Shown: in pieces, positions 6,927 through 14,534 of the stretch
Position numbering within the stretch: position 1 is the stretch's first letter
How the letters are laid out: the number at the start of each line of letters is the position of its first letter
DNA from: a virus
Virus record (IMG/VR): IMGVR_UViG_3300049825_000491
Coordinates: 1 to 48,885 of that record
Direction: 5' to 3' (one strand)
Length of the DNA stretch: 48,885 bases
The notes under the pieces: generated by a model
What the model was told of the DNA's origin: nothing
Database searches by the model: none
What the model saw: the letters and a program-made list of their open reading frames with translations, nothing else
Made by a program: the position numbers and the translations under genes

Positions 6927-7919
6927 GAGGCTATCGCAGATCGCTTTCATCACGGGGGGCGAGACGCTATTGCCTATCCCTCTTATGTCGATCTTGATGT
7001 CTCCCGATAGTTGATAGCTGTCAGGAAACCCCTGCAGCCTAGCCATGCATCGACCGTCAAGAACGTAGAAGGTTTCTTTGTGCAAAATGTTCCAAAAATT
7101 AGATCTTCTTCCGCCTTTTAGATCGTCAGCCAGTGATGCCCTGATTGTTGGGGCGGGTTCGCAATCCGGAACCGCCCTAGGATGCTTGCCATAGTAGCCA
7201 ATCCGAGGAACTAGGTAGCTACCTAGTGGATCCACGAGATCGAGGGCAAGGAGTTGCCCCCTTGTGGGTTCACACGTTTTTAGCTGCGGAATTAGGTCTT
7301 CAATGGCGGAGAGCCATCCCTTTGGCTCGTGGGGCAATATGCTGATCTGAGGAGCTGTCTGTCCTAATGCGGATGCGATCAGAAACAGTCGCTCGCGATT
7401 TTGCGCTACTCCAAAATCCTTACTATTCAACACACGTTCCTGGATCGTGTATCCTAGGTTTTTGAGTAAATCCAGGAATTCGAGATAAACCGGAGCAGAT
7501 CTGTACGCGATCACATTTTCTAATATTGCAAATTCTGGCAGCAAGTCCGAGTACCAGTCGAATGTAGCCTTGAGCGCGTTCGCGTCGTCCGTCGATCCAT
7601 CCCTGTCCTTGTTCGCCAAGCTATATTGCTTGCAGCTTGGCGAGGACTGGATCACTAAGGGAGTCGATCTGCTTTTGTGCAGCAGGTACCGGCTTGACGC
7701 CACGGATTCGATATCCTGGACAATAAGTGTGCCGCCAAAATTGGATCTATATAGATCCGCAATTGGCTCGTCCCATTCGACCGCCAACGCCGGAGACATC
7801 CCGGCCTGCGACGCTCCTAACGTAGACCCTCCACACCCTGAGAAATGCGAAATCCATCCGTAGTTGCTCAATTTATTTACCACCTTGTTGTGAATATACC
7901 CACAAAACCAAACAATCAT
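6915..7919 (-). CDS. DNA (cytosine-5) methyltransferase
   Basis: A 334-aa C5-methyltransferase. Motif I FSGCGG (26-31) binds S-adenosylmethionine. The catalytic Cys96 lies in SPSCKQYS, a variant of the usual GPPCQ-FS. ENV (134-136) is motif VI, AQNRER (172-177) motif VIII, and GNSVSPP (316-322) motif X. All catalytic parts are present, so the enzyme is probably active. The target recognition region is roughly 190-290 and its specificity is unknown. ATG 7919 overlaps the stop of a 50-aa ORF (ATGA), supporting this start; a TTG at residue 17 with AAGGTGG upstream is an alternative. Likely role: self-protection against host restriction. Confidence 0.88.
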   Translation of the reverse strand: MIVWFCGYIHNKVVNKLSNYGWISHFSGCGGSTLGASQAGMSPALAVEWDEPIADLYRSNFGGTLIVQDIESVASSRYLLHKSRSTPLVIQSSPSCKQYSLANKDRDGSTDDANALKATFDWYSDLLPEFAILENVIAYRSAPVYLEFLDLLKNLGYTIQERVLNSKDFGVAQNRERLFLIASALGQTAPQISILPHEPKGWLSAIEDLIPQLKTCEPTRGQLLALDLVDPLGSYLVPRIGYYGKHPRAVPDCEPAPTIRASLADDLKGGRRSNFWNILHKETFYVLDGRCMARLQGFPDSYQLSGDIKIDIRGIGNSVSPPVMKAICDSLLTP

Positions 7920-8068
7920 GCATCAGCGATCGCAATATATTCTGCACCGATTAGGATATCTCCGTCAAGCCCGTATTTGTGCGTCTGGTTTTGGGTTCGC
8001 CTCCGCTCTGATCGCGGATCCAGGAGATGCGCAGGAAAACCATTTATCGTCGTCATTTGATTGCTCAT
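7916..8068 (-). CDS. Small ORF, 50 aa, coupled to the cytosine methyltransferase
   Basis: A 50-codon frame from ATG 8068 to a TGA that overlaps the ATG of the methyltransferase (ATGA). It is rich in Arg, Gln and Thr, with a polar N-terminus and a GDILIGAEY segment near the end. No family recognised. Support comes from the coupling and from the GATCGA-type promoter just upstream (8097-8125). Confidence 0.6.
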   Translation of the reverse strand: MSNQMTTINGFPAHLLDPRSERRRTQNQTHKYGLDGDILIGAEYIAIADA

Positions 8069-8096
8069 TTGATATACCCTATTCGCTTACTCATTT

Positions 8097-8125
8097 AATA
8101 TGCCCAGTTTTTTAGTGGATCGATC
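8097..8125 (-). promoter_or_regulatory. Second-type promoter (GATCGA-17-CATATT)
   Basis: On the minus strand GATCGA (8125-8120), 17 nt ending in AACTGGG, then CATATT (8102-8097). The same layout occurs at 31924-31952 and 32207-32235. It overlaps the stop of the helicase gene. Confidence 0.6.
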
Positions 8126-9878
8126 AAGTTGCGCGTTTGCCCGACAAATAATTTAAGCACTTCTGGATAGTGGCAGAGTACCGATCTGGTGGAGCGTCTG
8201 AAGATCCTGCGATCAGACCCTCAAGCCGCTGGATTACCGCAGGTTGATCTATGTTGGCCCACAGCCACTGTCGATACGACTGAGTATCCATCTCGATCCC
8301 AGGATCGAGCGGATCGAGATCAGGCAATACGATGTTTATATTTTTTTTGTGTCGGGTACAAGCAACATACTCAAGTCGCGCATATTTGATGTCTGATTGC
8401 GCCTTGTGATTAAGGCTCCGGAACCCACAGATCCATGTATTTTGTGCCTCCAAGCCCTTCGCTCTATGGATCGAGGTAAACACGATGTGCGGCTGTTTTT
8501 TGTTGGCTGAGACTAGCGTATTTTTTGCCTCCTGAGCGCTAGAGAAGCGATTGCTAAATGCGACAAAGCAGTCAGCGCGATCTTGTAGCTCCTTTCGCCG
8601 ATCTTCGCACTCTAAGAGAAAAGGTAGGTCGTTCGCCTTACTTTCACACTCTAGCGCGAGATGCTCGCAAGCGGAGCTAAAGTTTACTCCAGAGGATTCG
8701 ATCTTGTCGAGTTCTTTGAGCATTTTTGCTAGCACGTCCCGACCTTTGAGAACGCATTTTAGGCCACTCATTACGTGCCGCAGGTAGTGAGGCAGTATAT
8801 CGGAGTATTTTGCGCCCAGTACCATGTCGCCATAGCTCGCGAACCATTCAGGGTTAACTATCTGAACCTCTACCCCAGGCTTGTCCAGCCCGTGAATCTC
8901 GGGAACTCGCGCTCTAGCGAGTTCTAACGTACTGTCTGGGCATCTCCATGTCTTTGTTAGTGATCTCCTCTGGCATCCCCATCTCTCTTCAAGAAACTCA
9001 AAGTTTTCAATCCCTTGGGAGCCAGACAGATCACTGAAAATGGTTTGATTGTCGTCCCCAACTCCAATGACCTGTGAGTAGGGTAGCATCTCGTGAAGGG
9101 CGTCAAGAGCCGCCATTGCGGTATCTTGCAGCTCGTCTACACAGAGGACAGCTTCTGTCTTGTACTGAAGTTTTCCCTCTTTTGCGAGCATCTTGGGAAA
9201 CCACAAAAAATCTGCATAGTCCGTGACACCCTCTAAGCACTGCTTATAATTATCCTCGATCAGCCCTTCGATCTTGTTCTCAAAAACATCCCATCTTTCT
9301 TCTTTTAGTAGGCTGGGGTATTCTTCTCTTAGTCGAGTCAATCCACTTAGATCGGTGCAGCCACGAGATCGGAAAATCTCCCAGACTCTCTGTGTCGCAA
9401 CAAACGCTCCAATGCCGTGTTCCCTCAGTAGGTGGGTTGACTTGTTTGCTGTAGGAAATATTTTTAGTCCGGTCTGCTCGCCTAATTCGCGCATTAAGAG
9501 AGAGTGGATCGTGAGGACCGAAATACGGCTATCCGTAATGCGCTCCCTAAGTTCTTTGGCCATAGCATTGCTATAGACGCAATACGTGATCACGGTTCCA
9601 GTCAGATCTTTATAGCGATCAGACTCAAGTAGTAGCGGGAATAGCTCAACAAGTAGGCTGGTCTTCCCCGTACCCGCAAGAGCCTTGACCGTTACGTTAT
9701 TGCCACCCAGAACTAGATCTCGAATCTCGCAACCCTCTTGGGTCCAGTTATAGATTTTTGCCTTTTGATTCTCGATCTCGACGATATTATTGAGATCCTG
9801 TAACGGAGCGAATAGGTTGTTTTGTAGCAAAGATAAATCTTTGTCAATTATCGGAGAGAGAGCGTTTCGTTTTGCCAT
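8124..9878 (-). CDS. UvrD/Rep-like superfamily 1 DNA helicase
   Basis: A 584-aa 3'-5' helicase-type protein. Walker A ALAGTGKTS (66-74), motif II VDELQDT (246-252), motif III GDDNQTIF (273-280), motif V TSIHRAKGLE (about 480-490) and motif VI EYVACTRHKK (about 520) are all present. It lacks an obvious nuclease domain and is shorter than bacterial UvrD (about 720 aa). Likely roles are recombination-dependent replication or repair, with its neighbours the exonuclease, Sak4-like ATPase and resolvase. The start lies only 12 nt after a terminator hairpin and has no clear ribosome site, so expression probably depends on read-through and is low. Confidence 0.86.
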   Translation of the reverse strand: MAKRNALSPIIDKDLSLLQNNLFAPLQDLNNIVEIENQKAKIYNWTQEGCEIRDLVLGGNNVTVKALAGTGKTSLLVELFPLLLESDRYKDLTGTVITYCVYSNAMAKELRERITDSRISVLTIHSLLMRELGEQTGLKIFPTANKSTHLLREHGIGAFVATQRVWEIFRSRGCTDLSGLTRLREEYPSLLKEERWDVFENKIEGLIEDNYKQCLEGVTDYADFLWFPKMLAKEGKLQYKTEAVLCVDELQDTAMAALDALHEMLPYSQVIGVGDDNQTIFSDLSGSQGIENFEFLEERWGCQRRSLTKTWRCPDSTLELARARVPEIHGLDKPGVEVQIVNPEWFASYGDMVLGAKYSDILPHYLRHVMSGLKCVLKGRDVLAKMLKELDKIESSGVNFSSACEHLALECESKANDLPFLLECEDRRKELQDRADCFVAFSNRFSSAQEAKNTLVSANKKQPHIVFTSIHRAKGLEAQNTWICGFRSLNHKAQSDIKYARLEYVACTRHKKNINIVLPDLDPLDPGIEMDTQSYRQWLWANIDQPAVIQRLEGLIAGSSDAPPDRYSATIQKCLNYLSGKRAT

Positions 9879-9889
9879 AATTTTAGGGA

Positions 9890-9913
9890 TAAAAAAGGCG
9901 GATTAGATCCGCC
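9890..9913 (-). terminator. Intrinsic terminator between the SSB-like and helicase genes
   Basis: Perfect 7-bp hairpin GGCGGAT / ATCCGCC (9897-9903 and 9907-9913) with a 3-nt loop. Read on the minus strand it is followed by a run of six T. Confidence 0.85.
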
Positions 9914-9936
9914 TAGCGATTTTCTGGATATTTTAG

Positions 9937-10371
9937 TTAAAACGGGATGTCCGCCGAAGGCGTCGAGGCGGAGCTTTCCATCCATTTGATCGCGTACTGC
10001 CTACCTCCCTCGAACGTAGTGAAAGTAGCAGGCATCTGCTTAATTAAGTGGGCCAATGACTCTAGGTCTGTCGCGACGCTGGCCGCGCCTAAGCAGCGCT
10101 CAGAATCTTCGACCAGGCAAAGATCGGAAAACTTGGCTGTAACCAGACACCCCAGGGGTAGGGCAACTAAGTTTGTGTACGTTTTCCCGTTTGACTCAAC
10201 CTCCTCAATTGCCTGTCTTTGTCCCTCGAACATTGAGTCAAAGTCTCCGACATTACGAGCAAATACAGTATACTTTGCTGCGCCTACTGAGACCTCACAG
10301 ACTTGATATGCCTTACCTGCCTTGCTGGTCCCTTTTTTAATCTGCGTAACCGTTCCGACTTTAATTGTCAT
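9937..10371 (-). CDS. Single-stranded DNA-binding protein-like, OB fold
   Basis: A 144-aa protein. Residues 1-80 have the alternating strand pattern of an OB fold (VGTVTQIKKG, then KAYQVCEVSV, then a later YTNLVALPLG strand). The extreme C-terminus is SADIPF, matching the conserved DDDIPF tip of bacterial SSB that recruits repair and replication partners. The direct sequence match in the body is weak, so the tail is the main evidence. It ends at a strong terminator, which would give high, self-contained expression as expected for an SSB. Confidence 0.75.
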   Translation of the reverse strand: MTIKVGTVTQIKKGTSKAGKAYQVCEVSVGAAKYTVFARNVGDFDSMFEGQRQAIEEVESNGKTYTNLVALPLGCLVTAKFSDLCLVEDSERCLGAASVATDLESLAHLIKQMPATFTTFEGGRQYAIKWMESSASTPSADIPF

Positions 10372-10415
10372 TTTCGCAAATCCTTGATAAATTGATCAAC
10401 AAATCAATACTGACA

Positions 10416-10877
10416 TCAAAAATCTATTTTGTCCAGTAACTGGCAAATTATCTTGCTCTTGTCCTCTAGCGGATCGCACGATGCCGCCAGAATCATCACC
10501 CTGGGGGAGGATTTGTCGAACCCAAACAGGTCGCAACCGAATAGCCACTTATCCTGTATGTACAGCGCATCAGCCACACCTTTGCGGATATTCTCTGAGT
10601 CGCCATGATTCAGTTTTCCAAAATAAGACTTAACGATCAGGATTCCGTGACTCTCTTTCTCTGTCGTAAAAGGCTTTAGTCTTTTTCCGTCACAGAGTAA
10701 TTGATGCCCTCTGTTTTGAGCGCAAAACTGATCTATCAAATGTTGTTGCCAAGCATGGTAACGCTTGGCTCCTTTGCTAAATTTTGTCCCCTGAGTTTGC
10801 CGAAAGTAGGGAATAGGATTTCCTTTTGGATCCTCCATGTTTCCGTACACGGAAAGCTGAAAAAAATCTTTTACCAT
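10416..10877 (-). CDS. RusA-like Holliday-junction resolvase
   Basis: A 153-aa protein with the RusA pattern: G-D-x-E-N-I-R-K-G-x-x-D-A-L in the middle followed by D-x-W-L-F-G, supplying the acidic residues that bind metal and cut branched DNA. ATG 10877 is chosen because it overlaps the end of the exonuclease gene (ATGGTAA); a TTG at 10919 would extend it by 14 residues. In context it would resolve recombination intermediates made by the exonuclease and Sak4-like ATPase and trim branched DNA before packaging. Confidence 0.75.
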   Translation of the reverse strand: MVKDFFQLSVYGNMEDPKGNPIPYFRQTQGTKFSKGAKRYHAWQQHLIDQFCAQNRGHQLLCDGKRLKPFTTEKESHGILIVKSYFGKLNHGDSENIRKGVADALYIQDKWLFGCDLFGFDKSSPRVMILAASCDPLEDKSKIICQLLDKIDF

Positions 10878-11626
10878 GGGTGGACCTGCCCGATCGGACC
10901 CGAGGGCTTGCAGTGCCAATATTCAGGTGGATCGTCTTGTTGGGCAATATCAAAATACTCCCTTTTGAACAGTTCGCAATAGTATCGCATCTCCGTAAGG
11001 CTGTTGATTAGTTCGTCTGCATCAAAATTGGTGACAGACACCTTCTTTTCTGACTTAACCCAGTAATAGATCCGACCACTTACGATGCCTTCGTATGCCG
11101 CCGAATATAGCGCTAACTGCCTGAGATAGCCTTGGGCGTAGCATTTGGGTTTATACTTGCTCGTGGTCTTGTAGTCGCACAATAGGATCTCTCCTGGCTG
11201 GCAGACCTCCAGATCTGCCGTCCCCATTAACCAGAGATCTGGAGCCAAGACGGGAACTTCTGACGAGTAGTTTTGATCGGGGAAGTCCTTTTTTACCCGG
11301 CTCCAGAGGGCGACTGCTGACTCCATCGCTGGTTCAATACCTAGCTTCGCTGCTGCGTCAAGCTCGTCATGCATTGCTGTTCCAAAACAAAGCGCGTTAT
11401 CCCAGTTTTCCAGGGAGTTGATCGCCTCCCTGTGGGCGAGCGACGCCCTTGCCTCTAATGCAGCACGGTGAGCCAATAGATCCGCTTCCTTCGTCGGATC
11501 TTCGATCCTTTCTGCGTATTTGATAATGCTAGTAGCTCCCGGCGTCCAGATGCCGTCAGGAGTTTGATTAAATCGATACCCGTCAATGTGTTTGGCCATA
11601 ATCAAGTAGGGGCATTGCTGCCCCAT
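10871..11626 (-). CDS. PD-(D/E)XK (RecB/Cas4-like) exonuclease
   Basis: A 251-aa nuclease. FGTAMHDEL (about 81-89) supplies the His/Asp of motif I, Glu123 a possible further ligand, GTAD (135-138) the first catalytic Asp, ILLCDYKT (147-154) the D-x-K core, and Gln170 in YLRQLALY the QxxxY motif of the RecB family. The class resects double-stranded ends to make single strands for annealing. It precedes a RusA-like resolvase and follows a Sak4-like ATPase, a common phage recombination set. The start at ATG 11626 has AGGAG only 2 nt away, so MAKH (residue 10) is an alternative start. Confidence 0.82.
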   Translation of the reverse strand: MGQQCPYLIMAKHIDGYRFNQTPDGIWTPGATSIIKYAERIEDPTKEADLLAHRAALEARASLAHREAINSLENWDNALCFGTAMHDELDAAAKLGIEPAMESAVALWSRVKKDFPDQNYSSEVPVLAPDLWLMGTADLEVCQPGEILLCDYKTTSKYKPKCYAQGYLRQLALYSAAYEGIVSGRIYYWVKSEKKVSVTNFDADELINSLTEMRYYCELFKREYFDIAQQDDPPEYWHCKPSGPIGQVHPW

Positions 11627-11632
11627 CGCTCC

Positions 11633-12310
11633 TTACTGTAGTGCGTTGTAAAGCAGATCCCAGCCTTCCTCGATGCCTCCGAGCTTTAAGGTCTTGCAAT
11701 CGGATGCGCGGTTCTTCGCGTGAAAGTTTTCGGTTTTCTCGAAATGGATCACTCTCTCGCCACCAATAATGTCAAAGTATCCCTCAAAGTCGAGGTGCTT
11801 AACTAGCGTCTCGCCACTACTTCCGGGAGCCTTTGGACGAAGAACCATCTTGTCCCCGTCGGACTTTTCCGTGGAGTGCCCAATGATTAGGATGTTTACT
11901 CCCGCATCCCGTCCCGCAACAGTAAACCGCTTGAAATTGTCGCCGATCATTCCCCAACCCGCAGGAGTGGGAGAGCCGTCCTTAAAATTCTTCGGACAGG
12001 TTATCTTAAGTTCGTCGATCAACGCATCCACTAGGTCTTCTAGGGCGTCGAAGATCACCGTCTCATATTCCCCCCTAATCGCCTTAGCCATGACCTCCCT
12101 GACCTCTGGCCACTTGCGGACCTGCTGGACGGTTAAATCGGGGAACATCCCCCTTTTTTTGAAAAATTTAGTGCCATACTGCATGTCTGCGTAGAATGCG
12201 TTTTTCGCCCCAGCCGCACACGTGGTCTTGCCGACTCCGGGCGGGCCATAGATCAACCCAAATAAAGGGATTGCGTCGTCATTGATCTCATTCAGTTTTT
12301 TGGGTTGCAT
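11633..12310 (-). CDS. Sak4-like RecA-fold ATPase (phage recombinase, AAA_24)
   Basis: A 225-aa P-loop ATPase: Walker A GPPGVGKTT (22-30), then YADMQYGTKFF in the position of the RecA-core strand, Walker B VIFDAL (85-90), and IIGHS (about 142-146) as sensor-like strand. Length and motif order fit the Sak4/AAA_24 group, which binds single-stranded DNA and promotes annealing, usually next to an SSB and exonuclease as seen here. It has no long C-terminal RecA extension. Confidence 0.8.
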   Translation of the reverse strand: MQPKKLNEINDDAIPLFGLIYGPPGVGKTTCAAGAKNAFYADMQYGTKFFKKRGMFPDLTVQQVRKWPEVREVMAKAIRGEYETVIFDALEDLVDALIDELKITCPKNFKDGSPTPAGWGMIGDNFKRFTVAGRDAGVNILIIGHSTEKSDGDKMVLRPKAPGSSGETLVKHLDFEGYFDIIGGERVIHFEKTENFHAKNRASDCKTLKLGGIEEGWDLLYNALQ

Positions 12311-12311
12311 T

Positions 12312-12914
12312 TTAGTATCCTATGTATTCAGCGATTCTGTGGATAAAACCTTCGAGTTTTTCGTTCAGGTCCTCAAGGGGGTAGGTTAGGGTTAGCGCAT
12401 CTTTAGTGCCTGCGGGGGTTCGGTTGTCGCCCCCTCGCTTGACCGGATTCAGGCAGTTTAGGGCTACCTGGTAGCATTCGATGTCGTGGCCAAGGGCGAG
12501 TTCCCGAAGCCCAAGCAACTCCTCGCTATTAATAGCGTCTGTTGCCGCAACAGACCCGTCAGGCAGAGAGTTGAGCAGACCGACGGTCAGTCTTGCTGGC
12601 AAATCTGGACAAACCGCTCGCGGACACTCGATGAAGCGGATAATCGCCGCTCCAACTCCTTCGTTTTGACTCTTGGCGTATTCGTACTCCTCTAGCCCTC
12701 TGTGGTAGTCCTCCGAGAACCTAAAGCGGAGCAGAGCATCCATTCCCGTCAATACGTAGTCTGGGGCGACCCCCGAGGTAGCCAGTCCGAAGAGAGACTT
12801 AAAAACGCCACCAGTATCCAAGGGGACGGCATTTAACAGGCATTCCATAGCTGGATACCATGTGGTTGTTTTTCCGACCCCGGACGGGCCGGTGAGCACA
12901 ATAAGTTTTTTCAT
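12312..12914 (-). CDS. P-loop ATPase/kinase-like protein, 200 aa
   Basis: The N-terminus carries a textbook Walker A, GPSGVGKTT (residues 9-17). The remainder does not match a named nucleotide kinase by eye: it has FIECPRAVCPD (about residues 115-125) where a lid or partner-binding segment might be, and no clear DR motif. ATG 12914 is chosen because AGGAAG lies just upstream; the longer frame to 12980 lacks a ribosome site. Possible roles are deoxynucleotide kinase, RNA/DNA end kinase, or a diverged AAA ATPase paired with the next gene (2 nt downstream). Confidence 0.65.
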   Translation of the reverse strand: MKKLIVLTGPSGVGKTTTWYPAMECLLNAVPLDTGGVFKSLFGLATSGVAPDYVLTGMDALLRFRFSEDYHRGLEEYEYAKSQNEGVGAAIIRFIECPRAVCPDLPARLTVGLLNSLPDGSVAATDAINSEELLGLRELALGHDIECYQVALNCLNPVKRGGDNRTPAGTKDALTLTYPLEDLNEKLEGFIHRIAEYIGY

Positions 12915-12921
12915 TTTCTTC

Positions 12922-13080
12922 CTAGAAAAAAAGAAATGGATCATTACATTGCCAGATTTCGACGAGGCTCCCCCCATCATTCAGTACCTCTTGTCTTAGC
13001 GTAGCCTCGGATGCGTACTCGCGATAGTCGCAACCGTAGCCGTCCGACAGGATCGCGTAGCCGAACCATTTACCAGTCAT
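12922..13080 (-). CDS. Small ORF, 52 aa, first gene of the recombination operon
   Basis: A 52-codon frame from ATG 13080, rich in aromatic and acidic residues. Its TAG lies within the ribosome site of the kinase-like gene, showing tight packing. It begins about 24 nt after the expected start of the promoter at 13111-13139. No family recognised. Confidence 0.6.
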   Translation of the reverse strand: MTGKWFGYAILSDGYGCDYREYASEATLRQEVLNDGGSLVEIWQCNDPFLFF

Positions 13081-13110
13081 CTTGTTCGTCCCAAACTGCT
13101 CTACCCCCTA

Positions 13111-13139
13111 AGTATGGCTTTTCTTGGTCGAAGTGTCAA
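13111..13139 (-). promoter_or_regulatory. Early-type promoter (TTGACA-17-CATACT)
   Basis: On the minus strand TTGACA (13139-13134), 17 nt, CATACT (13116-13111), followed by TAGGGGGTAGAG, the same downstream box seen at 23289 and 47835. It drives the recombination operon. Confidence 0.82.
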
Positions 13140-13160
13140 GAAATTGGCTAGAGTTGCGGA

Positions 13161-13166
13161 TATAAT
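13161..13166 (+). promoter_or_regulatory. Consensus -10 (TATAAT) for the rightward genes
   Basis: A perfect TATAAT about 30 nt before ATG 13196. Its -35 position (about 13138-13143, poor match) abuts the -35 of the leftward promoter, so the two promoters are back to back. Confidence 0.55.
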
Positions 13167-13195
13167 AGAGATTGGGTAGATACTTAGAGGTGCTC

Positions 13196-13651
13196 ATGGG
13201 CTTTAGTCGATATCACGATCTTGTTCGTCGTGCTCATCTATCCACTCAGGTGTTTTTACCTGAGCTTGAAACAATTAATCTGGTGTTGCGCCTCGAATCT
13301 GGAGTGCCCGCAAACGAGGCAACTACGGGAAATCCCCATGGCGACACCCTTGTTTACTTGCATTACCGAGCGCGGATCGATCAAGAGCCGCAGGCTGTTT
13401 ATCAGGACGAGAGCGATAGTTTCTGGATACCCCTCAGTGCGCGATTGCAGTCGATCAGCCTCACCCTTTTGCCAGTTGTGGTCACCACGAGCCTAGGATC
13501 TATCACAATCCCGATAGGTTCCCATGTCATGGCCACTTATAAGGGGGTTGATGGCGTGTTTGTCCCCCTGGCGATACCAACAAACGCCTACGGGATTGAC
13601 GATACCGTAGGGGCGAGATTGATCGGGTCTTGGTCGAGCAGGGTTCGCTAG
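13196..13651 (+). CDS. Hypothetical protein, 151 aa
   Basis: ATG 13196 is chosen for the AGAGG just upstream; a TTG 24 nt earlier would lie at the transcript's start. Predicted mostly beta-strand after residue 75, ending in a Ser/Arg-rich tail. No domain recognised. As the first rightward gene, directly opposite the recombination operon, it could be a virion or a regulatory protein; neither can be decided from sequence. Confidence 0.6.
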   Translation: MGFSRYHDLVRRAHLSTQVFLPELETINLVLRLESGVPANEATTGNPHGDTLVYLHYRARIDQEPQAVYQDESDSFWIPLSARLQSISLTLLPVVVTTSLGSITIPIGSHVMATYKGVDGVFVPLAIPTNAYGIDDTVGARLIGSWSSRVR

Positions 13652-13692
13652 GTCTAGCGAGTTACTCCGTTTTGTTACGGCCAACAAATCGC

Positions 13693-13721
13693 TTGACGCC
13701 TTGGTCAAAAAAAGCCATACT
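13693..13721 (+). promoter_or_regulatory. Early-type promoter (TTGACG-17-CATACT)
   Basis: TTGACG (13693-13698), 17 nt, CATACT (13716-13721). It is followed by a leader of about 180 nt with no supportable gene before ATG 13909. Confidence 0.78.
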
Positions 13722-13908
13722 AGAGGAGCGCTCATCATAATGGCTTGCTCGGGAGGGTTGCACTCCGTCTGTACCGAGTAGATATCGAAAACAGTAGATA
13801 CGTCAGAAAAGCGCACAAGAACAGATCAACCCTTAGCTACGCGGAAGAGTCGTCCTGAGTGCATCAGGGCAGACAGTAAGAGCCGCCTTCCACTCAAAAA
13901 GAGTAGGA

Positions 13909-14127
13909 ATGCCCGATAAGCCAAAACGACAAAGATCGAGAGAAATTGAGACTCGACTCATCGCAAGGCTTGGGGAGATTGAGAGATTAGGGGATGCAGT
14001 GTGCGGGGTTTTGATGACTTTGGCCCCGCACTGCGCTAGACGCGGCGTGAAACGGCGGCGATGTCCCGACATCGATAAGATTGGCACCTACGCAATTGTA
14101 GATAGATGCCATGAAGAGGGAACCTAG
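13909..14127 (+). CDS. Basic 72-aa protein in a self-contained transcription unit
   Basis: Rich in Arg and Lys (18 or so of 72 residues), with an N-terminal basic helix (about residues 3-28) and a Cys-containing middle (Cys33, Cys43, Cys53, Cys68), so it may bind nucleic acid or zinc. AGTAGGA precedes the ATG. An early-type promoter lies 190 nt upstream and a terminator 42 nt downstream, making a complete one-gene unit placed just ahead of the head genes. Function unknown. Confidence 0.65.
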   Translation: MPDKPKRQRSREIETRLIARLGEIERLGDAVCGVLMTLAPHCARRGVKRRRCPDIDKIGTYAIVDRCHEEGT

Positions 14128-14168
14128 TTGGTGGACCTAGGAAGGAAAGACCACAGAAAGCAATCAAG

Positions 14169-14192
14169 AGCAGCGTTTAGGCGCTGCTTTTT
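14169..14192 (+). terminator. Intrinsic terminator after the 72-aa gene
   Basis: 7-bp perfect stem AGCAGCG / CGCTGCT (14169-14175 and 14182-14188) with a 6-nt loop followed by TTTTT. Confidence 0.88.
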
Positions 14193-14476
14193 GCTGCTCA
14201 TAAGCTTTTGTGGGTCAGAATTCTGTCTTTGATCTCTTAATAAAATACAAATCGTCCCCAATCCACAAAAATACTGAAAAACCTTGGATCCGTGAGGACG
14301 CCTACCAACCGGAAGCGTTAAGAGATCATCCCCCTGGTGTGTCTGTTTATTCTCGGCAAAATGGACCCATAAGGTGGGCTGATCGCCTAGGGCCAGTCCT
14401 TCCATCTTTAAGGATCTTGTAGCGGCTTGGCGCGCCCAAAGCGCGGCCTTAGCTTACGACGCAACGCAAGAGATCC
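14193..14476 (+). other. Intergenic stretch, no supportable gene
   Basis: Between the terminator and the head-gene promoter. A 70-codon frame from GTG 14210 to 14422 exists, but it has no ribosome site and lies right after a terminator, so I do not call it. A near-palindromic TTGGCGCGCCCAA lies at about 14435. Nothing else is apparent. Confidence 0.4.
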
Positions 14477-14506
14477 TTGCTCAATTTATCAAAAAGCTAC
14501 TACAAT
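14477..14506 (+). promoter_or_regulatory. Promoter of the head genes (TTGCTC-18-TACAAT)
   Basis: TTGCTC (14477-14482), 18 nt, TACAAT (14501-14506), about 28 nt ahead of the first head gene's GTG start. Confidence 0.65.
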
Positions 14507-14534
14507 GGGACTAGCGACAAAATGAGACATCTAC

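Noticed and set aside
14124-14405. 93-aa minus-strand ORF after the 72-aa gene
   Set aside because: It reads through a clear terminator hairpin and has no ribosome site.
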